NCBI GenBank assembly: GCA_937889645.1
Contig: CALBZE010000097.1
Coordinates: 1-64,000 of the forward strand
Source of the DNA: an uncultured bacterium
Lineage (GTDB): Bacteria; Gemmatimonadota; Gemmatimonadetes; Longimicrobiales; RSA9
Reading direction: 5' to 3'
DNA: 64,000 nt
Position numbers and translations under genes: made by a program. Below, one piece after another: positions 49,862 through 58,168 of the stretch. Numbering within the stretch: position 1 is the first letter of the stretch; the number at the start of each line of letters is the position of its first letter. A model generated the notes under the pieces. That model was not told the origin of the DNA, ran no database searches, and saw nothing but the letters and a program-made list of their open reading frames with translations.

Positions 49862-50902
49862 ATGAGCCCTTTCGATCGCCTTGCCGAAGAGGTCGCACGG
49901 GAGCGTGGGTTCGACCCGCGCACCGTCGTGTTCGACGTCCGCATCGAGGAGCGGGACGGCGGCCTCGTCGCGGTCGGTGAGACGACCAGCGCTCCGGCGG
50001 TCGAGGCGCTGCTCGCCCGGGCGGCGGCGGAATTCGGCGCCGACGTCGCCGACGAAGTCGTTCGCCTCCCGGACCCCGCCCTCGGCGACGAGGTCCACGC
50101 CGTCGTGACCGCCGCCATCGCACCCGTCCACGCCGAGCCGCGGGTCTCCTCGACCCAGGTCTCGCAATACGTGCTCGGCCACCGGCTCGATCTCCTCTCG
50201 CGGGTCGACGCGTGGTGGCGCGCCCGTGGTGAGGACGGCTATATCGGTTGGATCCACCACGGGTACCTCGCCGTCGGTGCCGCCGAGTGGGCGCAAGCCT
50301 GGGAGCGCGGGCAGGGCGGGGAGCCGATGGTTTCGCTCGGGGCCGAGATCGAGGACGAGGAGGGGCGTCGGCTCGGTCGGCTGCCGTGGGGCGCGCGCGT
50401 GATCCGCGACGCGCCCCGCAAGGTGCGCCTCCCGGACGGTCGGCAGGCCGTCGTCGCATCGGGCGAAGTCGTGGAGGCCGACCGCCTCGCCGACTGGTTC
50501 CCGCTGCGCGGCGAGAGCGTCGTCCGCACCGCGCGCCGGTGGTACGGCACGCCGTACCTCTGGGGCGGCGTCACGACGTCCGGCGCCGACTGCTCCGGCT
50601 TCGTCCAGTCGATCTACTGGATGCACGGGATCGCGCTCCCGCGCGACTCGGACCAGCAGGCCCGCGTGGGCTCGACCGTCGAGCCCGGTCCCGACCTGTC
50701 CGGAGTGCGTGCGGGAGACCTCCTCTTCTTCTCCGAACGACCCGGCCGGATCACTCACGTCGCGATCTCGGTGGGCGGCGGGCAGATCATCCATTCCGCC
50801 CTCTCGAACGGGGGCGTCGCCGAAAACGACCTCCTCGGCGACGAGTTGGGCCGACGCCTCCGCGGAATCCTGACCGTCGTGAAGCGGGTGCTTCCGGACT
50901 GA
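49862..50902 (+). CDS. NlpC/P60 peptidase with SH3-like region
   Basis: 346 residues. The C-terminal NlpC/P60 domain has TPYLWGGVTTSGADCSGFVQ (catalytic Cys), ITHVAISVGGGQIIHSAL (catalytic His and third residue) and RAGDLLFF. The middle region (WWRARGEDGYIGWIHHGYLAV to LADWF) is SH3-like. There is no obvious signal peptide, which is unusual for a wall peptidase, although this group can lack one. It probably cleaves gamma-D-glutamyl-diaminopimelate bonds in wall turnover or recycling. Confidence 0.89.
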   Translation: MSPFDRLAEEVARERGFDPRTVVFDVRIEERDGGLVAVGETTSAPAVEALLARAAAEFGADVADEVVRLPDPALGDEVHAVVTAAIAPVHAEPRVSSTQVSQYVLGHRLDLLSRVDAWWRARGEDGYIGWIHHGYLAVGAAEWAQAWERGQGGEPMVSLGAEIEDEEGRRLGRLPWGARVIRDAPRKVRLPDGRQAVVASGEVVEADRLADWFPLRGESVVRTARRWYGTPYLWGGVTTSGADCSGFVQSIYWMHGIALPRDSDQQARVGSTVEPGPDLSGVRAGDLLFFSERPGRITHVAISVGGGQIIHSALSNGGVAENDLLGDELGRRLRGILTVVKRVLPD

Positions 50903-50962
50903 CCGGGCGGCGCCGGCGCGGCGTCGTGTACGGTGACAGCGCGGCGGCGTGCGGACCCGGCC

Positions 50963-52834
50963 TCAGGGGATCCGCAATTGCCGCCCCGGGATCAGCCGAC
51001 GCGGGTCCACGCCTGGGTTCGCGTCCAGGATCGCGCCAACAGTGGTGCCATAGCTCTTCGCGATCCGCTCGAGCACGTCGCCCTTCCGGATCACGTGGAC
51101 GCGCGCGCTGTCGGGCGACGACGCGGCGGCCGACGCGACCGGCGGTGCGGTCGCGGGTGCCGAGATGCCGGGCGGAGCCGCGCCCGGTGCCGAGGTCCCG
51201 GGCGCCGCAGTCCCGGCCGGGGCGGCGCCGGGTGTCGCGGCCCCGGGCGCTGGCGTCCCGGACGCCGAGGCATGCCGCGCCGGGATGGGGCGCGTGAAGC
51301 GCGCCAGGCGGATTCCGATCGCGTCCTCGACCCGCTTCGCCCGCCACGTCGACGGGACGTCGTTGCTGATGATCGCGAACGCGATCCGCTCGCCGTTCGC
51401 CGCGCGCACGTACCCCGAGAGCGCCGAAACGTGGTTGATCGTTCCCGTCTTCGCCCGCAGGTTCCCCACCGCCGGCGTCTGATGCATCCGCCGGAGCCCC
51501 CGTGGATCGCCCGCCTCGGGGAGCGTCTCCCAGTAGCTCGACCACATCGGCGACCGCGCCATGTAGGCGAGCAGGTGCGTGAGCGCCCTCGCGCTCACCC
51601 GGTTCAGCACCGAGAGCCCCGAGCCGTCGAACATCCGGAGCGCCAGTGTGTCGAGGCCCGCCTCGCGCGTGAGCATCTCGTGCACCGCTTGGGAGCCGCC
51701 CCGCACGCTCCCTTCGCCCGTCGCCACCCGGCCGACCGACCGGAGGACCGCCTCTGCGTACAGGTTGTGGCTCTTCTTGTTGACCACGCTCAGGATATCC
51801 AGCATCGACGGCGACTGATGCACCGCGAGCACGCGCAGCGGCCGCGCGTCGAACGCGGGCGCGTGGACCTTGCGCGCCGTCACCGGCGACGTCTCCGGCG
51901 CATGGATCGAACGGACCCCTCCGTGCACCACGATCCCGTGCGATTCCAGCACCTCCCGGAGCACCGCCGCCGCGAAGCGCGCAGGGTCGGCCACCGGCAC
52001 CGCGCGCCACACCCCCGGGCTGCCGGCGCTGATCCGCCCCCGGATCACGATCGGGCCGTCGTACGCGGCTCGGTTTACGTCGAGCCACGTATCCCCGCCC
52101 GCGACAGTCGTCGCCAGATTGACGATCGCGATCCCGTCGCCGCCCGGGATCATCTGGATCCGCGGCCGCCAGCCGACCTGCTCGCCCGGCTTGATCAGCA
52201 GCGTCACGATGTTCTCGTTGAACGAAAGTGCGCTGACCGGCGCCGCGTACCAGGTGTTCATGTAATCCTGCTGCCAGCCCGCACCGTACCCGTCGCCCGT
52301 GAAGTACGACGCGTCCCCGACGACGGCGCCCCGAACCTCCCGTATTCCCATGGCGACCAGCGTGTCCGCGAACGCCTGCCACACCGCCGTCTTGCTTTCG
52401 TGAAATCGGTCGGACAGCGTGGGGTCGCCCGTGCCGTAGACGTACAGGTCACCCTCCAGGACGCCGCCGTTCACCCGGCCGTCGGTCAGCAGGTACGTCC
52501 CGTACCGGTAGTTCGGGCCCATGTAACGCAGCGCCGCCGCCGAGGTGAACAGCTTCATGTTCGACGCCGGCGCCAGCTCCAGATCCGGGTTGTACGCGAA
52601 GATCGTGTCCCCGACGTCCAGCGACACGGCCATCACGCTCCAGCGCGCGCCCTGCCAACCCGTGCCGGCGATCAGCCGCACGAGGTCCGCGTGGAGCACC
52701 GCGAGGGCGGGCGCGGTCGCTGGCGCCGCCGGCGCCAGGGCGCTCGCCTGGCTCGACTGTGGCGCGCCGGGCGAGGCCGGGCCGGCGATCCCCAGAGCGG
52801 CGGACAGGACGAGGCAAGAAATCTTCGAGATCAT
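50963..52834 (-). CDS. dacB: D-Ala-D-Ala carboxypeptidase/endopeptidase PBP4 with C-terminal LysM
   Basis: 623 residues with signal peptide. The penicillin-binding domain has ELAPASNMKLFTSAAAL (Ser-x-x-Lys), the SGLSVLNRVSA region (Ser-x-Asn) and LRAKTGTINHVSALSGYV (Lys-Thr-Gly). A Pro/Ala/Gly/Thr-rich linker of about 60 residues (bases about 51115-51275) leads to a LysM domain (VHVIRKGDVLERIAKSYGTT). PBP4-type enzymes trim peptidoglycan cross-links. Fusion to LysM is unusual for PBP4 and would anchor it to the wall. A sigma-54-like element lies upstream. Confidence 0.92.
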   Translation of the reverse strand: MISKISCLVLSAALGIAGPASPGAPQSSQASALAPAAPATAPALAVLHADLVRLIAGTGWQGARWSVMAVSLDVGDTIFAYNPDLELAPASNMKLFTSAAALRYMGPNYRYGTYLLTDGRVNGGVLEGDLYVYGTGDPTLSDRFHESKTAVWQAFADTLVAMGIREVRGAVVGDASYFTGDGYGAGWQQDYMNTWYAAPVSALSFNENIVTLLIKPGEQVGWRPRIQMIPGGDGIAIVNLATTVAGGDTWLDVNRAAYDGPIVIRGRISAGSPGVWRAVPVADPARFAAAVLREVLESHGIVVHGGVRSIHAPETSPVTARKVHAPAFDARPLRVLAVHQSPSMLDILSVVNKKSHNLYAEAVLRSVGRVATGEGSVRGGSQAVHEMLTREAGLDTLALRMFDGSGLSVLNRVSARALTHLLAYMARSPMWSSYWETLPEAGDPRGLRRMHQTPAVGNLRAKTGTINHVSALSGYVRAANGERIAFAIISNDVPSTWRAKRVEDAIGIRLARFTRPIPARHASASGTPAPGAATPGAAPAGTAAPGTSAPGAAPPGISAPATAPPVASAAASSPDSARVHVIRKGDVLERIAKSYGTTVGAILDANPGVDPRRLIPGRQLRIP

Positions 52835-53172
52835 GACGCGCGATGGTCCATGGCAGGCCCTTCATACGCAGAAACAGGCGTTTGTGGTCCGGGGGTGCAA
52901 GTCGAAGGCCACGACGTAGTGGTATCTTTCATGCACACGTCCACGCATCGCACGGGACGGCGTCCCGCCCCTTGCGTCCCAGCGCATTCGCCATATCTTG
53001 GGGTCCCGACGACCGCTCGGTTGGATCTGCGGAACGAGGTCACGGCGCGCCTCCCCAAATCGTGGGCAGGTGCGCCCGTCCTTTTTTCGGGGCACCAGGC
53101 GCGCAGGTGTGGCGGCGTCACAGACGCCTTGCATACTGTTACGTCCACCTCCGAAGGGAAGGAGCATGCCCC
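52835..53172. other. Intergenic region between dacB and the ANTAR regulator
   Basis: No gene is supported in these 338 bases. It holds the minus-strand sigma-54-like element for dacB (52896-52911) and a possible -35/-10 pair TTGCGT-N16-TATCTT near 52975-53002. A 6-bp GGCGTC-ACA-GACGCC hairpin at 53114-53128 lies before the regulator gene. Confidence 0.5.
52896..52911 (-). promoter_or_regulatory. Sigma-54 (-24/-12) promoter candidate for dacB
   Basis: TGGCCTTCGACTTGCA on the minus strand has a TGGC -24 start and a perfect TTGCA -12 half with exact spacing. The predicted start near 52885 leaves 51 bases to the ATG. Confidence 0.48.
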
Positions 53173-53763
53173 ATGGCCGAGTCGCTTCGCATCCTCATCG
53201 CCGATGACGAGGCGCTGCACAACCTCGCGCTGACGAGCCAGCTCGAGACGCTGGGTCACCAGGTCGTGGCCACGGCGACGAACGGAAGGGAGGCCGTGGA
53301 CCTCGCCCGGGAGACGAAGCCGGATCTGGCGTTCCTGGACATCCGGATGCCCGTCATGACGGGCCCGGAAGCGGCGCACCAGATCGCGGCCGAGCGGCCG
53401 ATCCCGATCATCATCCTGTCGGCTTACAGCGACAGTCGGACGGTGGAGGAGGCGACGCGCTCGCCGGTATTCCACTACCTGGTCAAGCCGGTCGATCCGG
53501 ACGACCTGGGCCCGGCGATCGCGGTGGCGCGTGCGCGCTTCGACGACTGGATCGATGCGAAGCGGCAGCGGGACCAGCTCGAGGTCAAGCTGGAAGAGCG
53601 CAAGATCATCGAGCGCGCGAAGGGGCTGCTCATGGACACGAGGGGGTTGTCCGAGCGGGAGGCGTATCGTTTTCTGCAGAAGACCAGCCAGGACAAGAAC
53701 ACCCCCATGGTCGAACTCGCCAAGAAGATACTGTTGGCCGCGCCGCTCCTGCAGCGAGATTGA
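53173..53763 (+). CDS. Response regulator with ANTAR RNA-binding domain (PdtaR-like)
   Basis: 196 residues from the ATG at 53173. The receiver domain has RILIADDEALHNLAL, phospho-acceptor LAFLDIRMPVMTG and YLVKPVDPDDL. A coiled linker leads to the ANTAR domain (EERKIIERAKGLLMDTRGLSEREAYRFLQKTS). ANTAR domains bind paired hairpins in leader RNAs and prevent termination. The kinase-like gene at 53828 is the likely partner, as in the PdtaS-PdtaR pair. Possible RNA targets are discussed in findings. Confidence 0.92.
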   Translation: MAESLRILIADDEALHNLALTSQLETLGHQVVATATNGREAVDLARETKPDLAFLDIRMPVMTGPEAAHQIAAERPIPIIILSAYSDSRTVEEATRSPVFHYLVKPVDPDDLGPAIAVARARFDDWIDAKRQRDQLEVKLEERKIIERAKGLLMDTRGLSEREAYRFLQKTSQDKNTPMVELAKKILLAAPLLQRD

Positions 53764-53827
53764 TCCGGGCGCGCGGAGGAAGTAGCCTAGTCCGTGTGAC
53801 GCCGCACGTGATCGATCGAGACAGCCG

Positions 53828-54979
53828 ATGAATCTGGAGTCGGAAACGATCTTGGATCGGGAGGACCGGCAGTCGTCCGTGGGCGATGCGCAGGAGGGCA
53901 CGGACGACGAGCCGGCCACGATCCTTGTTGTAGATGATGAGCTGTACGCCCGCCAGCTCCTGACGGACCTGCTCGAAGCCCAGGGTTTTCGTGTGGTGTC
54001 GGTTGCGCGAGGCGAGGAGGCGCTCTCATGGGTGGGCACCGTCGACCTCGTGCTCCTGGACGCAATGCTTCCGGGGCGGGACGGGTGGGCGATCTGCCGG
54101 GAGCTGAAGGAGCGATACGACCCGCTCCTGCCGGTCATCATGGTGACCGCGCGGACGACGCCCGAGGACGTGGTGCGGACGTTCGAGGCGGGCGCCGACG
54201 ACTACGTCGCCAAGCCGTTCCACGCCGCGGAGCTGACCGCACGGATCGTGTCGCGCTTACGCGTTCACCGCGCGGAGCGGGAGCTCCAGCGGATGAACCG
54301 ACGCCTCGCCGAACTCGCCAACCAGAACTACCAGCTCTACGAGCGTGCCCGCGCCGACGCGGACGAGCGGGCGCTCCTGCTGCGCGAACTGGACCACCGG
54401 GTCCGGAACAACCTATCCGTGATCATGGGGCTGGTCAGCATGGAGCGGAATCGGCGGCCTCCACGCCCGGCGCCCGAGGCGCTGGCCAGTCTGGAGAGTC
54501 GCCTGCGCTCCTTCCTGACGGTGCACGAGGCGCTCCGGCGGCAGAACTACCGCTCGGTGCCCGTGCGCGAGATCGCGGAACGGCTCGCGCAACGGCTTCG
54601 GAACTCGATGGCCGAGGACGGCCGGGTGCGTCTCGAGTTCGAGGGCGACGCCGCGGCGTTGAACGAGCGGCAGGGGTTCTCCCTGGCGCTCGCGATGAAC
54701 GAGCTGATCACGAACGCGCTCGAGCACGCCTTCCCCGATGGGCGGAGCGGCCTCGTGCGCATTCGTGTCATGGATCAGGACGGCGAGGTGAGCGTAGAGA
54801 TCGCCGACGACGGGATCGGCATGCCCGACCTGGATCATGAGGAAGTGGTCGGGAGCGGCCGCTCGATCGTCGACGCGCTCGTGCGCGGCGACCTGGGCGG
54901 CCGGATCGAACGGATCCCCTGCGAGCGTGGCACCTGTATCCGACTCAGCTTCCGCCGCGAGAACGCGGCGCCTTCCTGA
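53828..54979 (+). CDS. Hybrid sensor: receiver plus HisKA_2/HWE-type histidine kinase (PdtaS-like)
   Basis: 383 residues. An N-terminal receiver (about residues 30-145: TILVVDDELYARQ, LVLLDAMLPGRDG, DYVAKPF) is joined by a coiled coil to a HisKA_2 domain with LLRELDHRVRNNLSVIMGLVSMERN (phospho-His in DHRVRNN). A HATPase domain follows with FSLALAMNELITNALEHAF (N box) and EIADDGIGMPD (G1 box). It lacks membrane helices, so it senses an intracellular signal or is controlled by phosphorylation of its own receiver. It follows the ANTAR gene by 64 bases. Confidence 0.91.
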   Translation: MNLESETILDREDRQSSVGDAQEGTDDEPATILVVDDELYARQLLTDLLEAQGFRVVSVARGEEALSWVGTVDLVLLDAMLPGRDGWAICRELKERYDPLLPVIMVTARTTPEDVVRTFEAGADDYVAKPFHAAELTARIVSRLRVHRAERELQRMNRRLAELANQNYQLYERARADADERALLLRELDHRVRNNLSVIMGLVSMERNRRPPRPAPEALASLESRLRSFLTVHEALRRQNYRSVPVREIAERLAQRLRNSMAEDGRVRLEFEGDAAALNERQGFSLALAMNELITNALEHAFPDGRSGLVRIRVMDQDGEVSVEIADDGIGMPDLDHEEVVGSGRSIVDALVRGDLGGRIERIPCERGTCIRLSFRRENAAPS

Positions 54980-55072
54980 CCCCCGCCCGCAACGCCCCCG
55001 CCCACAAAGCCCCCGCCCCCCGGCCCCGGCCCCCCGAGCCCTGAGCCCCGAGCCCTGATCCCCGAGCCCCGT
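54979..55072. repeat. C-rich (G-rich on minus) low-complexity tract with heptad repeat
   Basis: Tracts of GCCCCCGCCC are followed by five heptads of GAGCCC(T/C) type at 55036-55070, the fourth with one change. It lies between the converging kinase and glnA genes, 8 bases beyond the glnA stop on that strand, where the RNA would contain many runs of three or more G. Confidence 0.8.
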
Positions 55073-55079
55073 CACGACC

Positions 55080-56489
55080 TCAATACGCCGCCAGGTACCG
55101 CTCGATCTCCCAGTCGTGGACCTGCGCGATATACTCCTGCCACTCGAGCTCCTTGGCCGTCACGAAGTGGTGGAACACGTGGTCACCGAGAATGCGGCGC
55201 ACCACCTGATCCTTCTTCATGAAGGCGATCGCCTCGCTCAGGTCGCGGGGCAGCTCCTGGATTCGGTACTTCCGGTACTCGCGGACGGTCAGCTCGGAGA
55301 TGTTCTTGTCGACCGGCTCGGGGGGCTGGATCTTCCGCCGGATCCCCTCCAACCCTGCGCCGAGCTGGACGGCCAGCGCCAGATACGGGTTCGCCGAAGG
55401 GTCGGGCGTGCGAAGCTCCACGCGCGTCCCTTTGCCGCGCCGCGCCGGGACGCGGACCATGGGCGAACGGTTCCGATGCGACCACGAGACGTGGACCGGC
55501 GCCTCGAAGCCCGCCACCAGGCGCTTGTAGCTGTTGACCAGCGGGTTCGTTATGGCGCAGTAGCCGCGGGCGTGGGCGAGGAGCCCGCCGACGTACCATC
55601 GCATGACCTTCGAGAGCCCATCGGGCGCCTTGGGATCGTAGAACGCGTTCTTCCCGTCCTTGAAGAGGGACTGGTGCGTGTGCAATCCCGAGCCCGCCTG
55701 GCCGTAGATCGGCTTGGGCATGAACGTGGCGTGCAGGTCGTGGTACAGCGCCACGTTGCGGACCACGAAGCGGAAGGTCGCCAGGTTGTCGGCGGTGGTG
55801 AGCACTTCGCTGTAGCGGAAGTCGATCTCGTGCTGCCCGGGCGCGACCTCGTGGTGCGCCGCCTCCACCTCGAACCCCATCAGCTCGAGGATGTTGACGA
55901 TGTCGCGCCGCGCGACCTCGCCCAGGTCGACAGGCGTCAGGTCGAAGTAGCCGCCGGAATCGTGCGTGACGCGCGTGGGCTTGCCGTCCGGCGCGCGGTG
56001 GAAGAGGAAGAACTCCGCTTCGACGCCGGCCATCATCTGGTAGCCGAGCTCCGCGGCCGCCGCGATCTGGCGCTTGAGGACGAAGCGCGGATCGCCCTCG
56101 AAGGGCTTGCCGTCCGCCGTGTAGACGTCGCAGATCAGCCGCGCGACGCGGTTCTCGGGGTCGCCCCAGGGGAAGATCGCGAACGTGTCGTAGTCCGGCT
56201 TCAGGATCATGTCCGACTCCTCGAGCCGGACGAACCCCTGGATCGAGGAGCCGTCGAACGTGATGTCGCCCGCGAGCGCCTTCTCGAACTGGCTCTGCGG
56301 GACCTCGACGTTCTTCGTGATCCCGGTGATGTCCGTGAACTGCAGGCGCAGGAACCTGACTTCGGACTTGCGTAGGAGTTCGAGCAATTCGTCCTTGGTT
56401 GCGCCCGTCGTACGGCCCGTGACCGGGATGTCCGTGCGCAGCGTCGTGAGCTGCCGCGGAACCCCGCGTCCGCCGGAGTTGTTCGTCAC
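55080..56489 (-). CDS. glnA: Glutamine synthetase type I
   Basis: 469 residues from a GTG with AGGAG upstream. It makes glutamine from glutamate, ammonia and ATP. Key segments are DGSSIQGFVRLEESDM, GVEAEFFLF, HHEVAPGQHEIDFRY, FMPKPIYGQAGSGLHTHQSL, RNRSPMVRVPARRGKGTRVELRTPDPSANPYLAL-type sequence (SHRNRSPMVRVPA, VELRTPDPSANPYLAL). It ends QVHDWEIERYLAAY, as in the short GSI-alpha class, which lacks the adenylylation Tyr loop. Control is therefore probably by feedback or transcription. Confidence 0.96.
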   Translation of the reverse strand: MTNNSGGRGVPRQLTTLRTDIPVTGRTTGATKDELLELLRKSEVRFLRLQFTDITGITKNVEVPQSQFEKALAGDITFDGSSIQGFVRLEESDMILKPDYDTFAIFPWGDPENRVARLICDVYTADGKPFEGDPRFVLKRQIAAAAELGYQMMAGVEAEFFLFHRAPDGKPTRVTHDSGGYFDLTPVDLGEVARRDIVNILELMGFEVEAAHHEVAPGQHEIDFRYSEVLTTADNLATFRFVVRNVALYHDLHATFMPKPIYGQAGSGLHTHQSLFKDGKNAFYDPKAPDGLSKVMRWYVGGLLAHARGYCAITNPLVNSYKRLVAGFEAPVHVSWSHRNRSPMVRVPARRGKGTRVELRTPDPSANPYLALAVQLGAGLEGIRRKIQPPEPVDKNISELTVREYRKYRIQELPRDLSEAIAFMKKDQVVRRILGDHVFHHFVTAKELEWQEYIAQVHDWEIERYLAAY

Positions 56490-56579
56490 CTGTTCCGCTC
56501 CTCTTCAGCCAAGGAATCGATCCAATGTGGATCGTCGTTCCACCACGCTCGTCCCTGCCGCAGGCGTTGCGGCGCGCGC

Positions 56580-56608
56580 TTGACGCGTACCGGCCGACAG
56601 CATATCGT
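56580..56608 (+). promoter_or_regulatory. Sigma-70-type promoter candidate giving a leaderless DUF116 transcript
   Basis: TTGACG, a 17-base spacer and TATCGT. The -10 ends 7 bases before the ATG at 56616, so transcription would start at or next to the A of the start codon. Confidence 0.55.
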
Positions 56609-56615
56609 GGCCGCC

Positions 56616-57500
56616 ATGGATGAGCAACGCCGGGTGGATCCTCTGCGCGGGTGCGAGCCTGCGGGACCTCAGCTCCTCCAGCTGCGTTCGGACCGCCGGC
56701 TCGGGCACGAGTGGGACGACTGGGATGGGAATCCGCTGCCCAACGGCGGCATCTTCCACGAGCCTCCAGGACTCTTCTTCCGGTTGATCGGCGCCTGGTG
56801 CCTGGCCGTCGCACTCGTCGCGGCCGGGGTGCTGTGGCTCGTTTCTCCGCGGCTCGCGGAACTGCATCCGGCCGTGCCGACGATCCTCTGGATCGGCATG
56901 GCCCTCGCGGTCGGCGCCGCCGCCGGGTGGATCGCGCTGCTCGCCATCTCCATGCGAATCGGCAGGAATCTCCTGCCTGCGCGGCTGGTCGAGCGCGGAC
57001 TCCTCCCTCGCGTCATGCCGCTCGCCGAACGAGCGGGGCGCTGGTTCGGCATCTCGCGCGACCGCGCCGGGAATGCGGCGCTCCGCGTCTACAACGCCCT
57101 CGCCGCCGCGCGGATTCGCCCCGGCGGCGTTCGGCCGGACAAGCTCCTCGTCCTGCTCCCCCGCTGCCTCGACAAGGAGAGCATGCAGGGCGCCATGGAC
57201 CTGTCCGCGCGGTACGGCGTGCCGTTGTTCGTCGCCGCGCGTGGACGCTACGCCCGCGAGATGATCGCGCGCGTGAAGCCGCTCGCCGTCGTCGCCGTCG
57301 CTTGCGAGCGTGACCTCGTGAGCGGGGTGCACGACGTCGCCTCCAGACTCCCCGTCCTCGGCTCGACCCTCGGGCTCCCCGATGGCCCATGCAAGAACAC
57401 CACGGCCGATCTGGGGTCGCTCGAGGCGCAGATCCGCAGGTTCCTAGGCCTCGACGGCCTCGACGCAGCAACGCCGCCTCAGCGGTCGTCGCTCACGTAA
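56616..57500 (+). CDS. DUF116 family membrane-anchored protein
   Basis: 294 residues from the ATG at 56616; a TTG 12 codons upstream is in frame but lies in the promoter. Two membrane helices (LIGAWCLAVALVAAGVLWLV, ILWIGMALAVGAAAGWIALL) precede the conserved domain: KLLVLLPRCLDKESMQGAM, FVAARGRYAREMIARVKPLAVVAVACERDLVSGVHDV-type sequence (VVAVACERDLVSGVHDV) and LGLPDGPCKNTTADL. Three conserved Cys (PRCLD, ACERD, GPCKN) suggest metal or cofactor binding. The family's function is unknown. Confidence 0.87.
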   Translation: MDEQRRVDPLRGCEPAGPQLLQLRSDRRLGHEWDDWDGNPLPNGGIFHEPPGLFFRLIGAWCLAVALVAAGVLWLVSPRLAELHPAVPTILWIGMALAVGAAAGWIALLAISMRIGRNLLPARLVERGLLPRVMPLAERAGRWFGISRDRAGNAALRVYNALAAARIRPGGVRPDKLLVLLPRCLDKESMQGAMDLSARYGVPLFVAARGRYAREMIARVKPLAVVAVACERDLVSGVHDVASRLPVLGSTLGLPDGPCKNTTADLGSLEAQIRRFLGLDGLDAATPPQRSSLT

Positions 57501-57521
57501 CCACGGCCGCGGTAGACAAAC

Positions 57522-57551
57522 GCGCCGATCCCGTCCATACGAGATCGGCGC
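57522..57551. terminator. 9-bp hairpin between converging DUF116 and Fur-family genes
   Basis: Perfect arms GCGCCGATC/GATCGGCGC with a 12-base loop. Only a short T-poor tail follows, so this is a candidate bidirectional transcript-end structure. Confidence 0.4.
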
Positions 57552-57584
57552 TTCGGCATTCCGTCTGTCGTGCATCGGCGCGGT

Positions 57585-58040
57585 TCAGTGCGCCGCGCAG
57601 TCTCCGCAATAGCCGACGAGTTCCAAACGGTAGCCCTCGACTTCGAAGCCGTGCACCGGCCCGAGGCGTTCGAGCGCTTCCGTCTCCAGCTTCCCCGGCA
57701 CGTCCAGCACGGCCCCGCACGCCAGACAACGCGCGTGCGGATGCGGGTCCGTCCGGCCGTCGTAGCGCGCCGAGCCATCCCCGTACGTCAGCTTTACCGC
57801 GAGTCCGCAGCCGACCAGCGTCTCCAGCGACTTGTACACCGTCGCCAGAGAGATGTCGGGGATCTCCGCCCTCACCGCCGTGAACACGTCGTCCGCGGTC
57901 GGATGCTTGTCCGTTTGCAGGAGATGGCGATAGACGGCCGCCCGCTGCTCCGTGAAGCGCTGCCCGCTCGACTCCAGAGCCCGCCGCAGCACCGCGTCCG
58001 CTTCGGCGGGGCTGATTCGAGCCGTGGTCCGTACCTTCAT
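57585..58040 (-). CDS. Fur/PerR-family metal-dependent repressor
   Basis: 151 residues. The winged helix has GQRFTEQRAAVYRHLLQTDKHPTADDVF and PDISLATVYKSLETLVGCGL. The C-terminal dimerisation domain has PHPHARCLACGAVLD and VGYCGDCAAH, giving two CxxC pairs for the structural zinc, and His residues for a regulatory metal. Sequence alone does not separate Fur from PerR or Zur; the short C terminus ending just after CGDC is more PerR-like. It has its own strong promoter. Confidence 0.93.
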   Translation of the reverse strand: MKVRTTARISPAEADAVLRRALESSGQRFTEQRAAVYRHLLQTDKHPTADDVFTAVRAEIPDISLATVYKSLETLVGCGLAVKLTYGDGSARYDGRTDPHPHARCLACGAVLDVPGKLETEALERLGPVHGFEVEGYRLELVGYCGDCAAH

Positions 58041-58084
58041 GGGTCCTTCCCGTGCATGCTCGCACGCGTGCGTTGCAATGACTA

Positions 58085-58113
58085 ACTTTACCCGCGTCCG
58101 GCGCGGGTGTCAA
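58085..58113 (-). promoter_or_regulatory. Strong sigma-70-type promoter for the Fur-family gene with inverted repeat in the spacer
   Basis: On the minus strand: perfect TTGACA (58108-58113), a 17-base spacer and TAAAGT (58085-58090). The spacer is itself CCCGCG-N5-CGCGGG, a perfect 6-bp inverted repeat filling exactly the space between the boxes. The start is near 58077. Confidence 0.72.
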
Positions 58114-58168
58114 TGGGAAAACTCGCGTCGAATTGGGCGTATGTCGTTGATTGGATGAGAGTTGTGTG

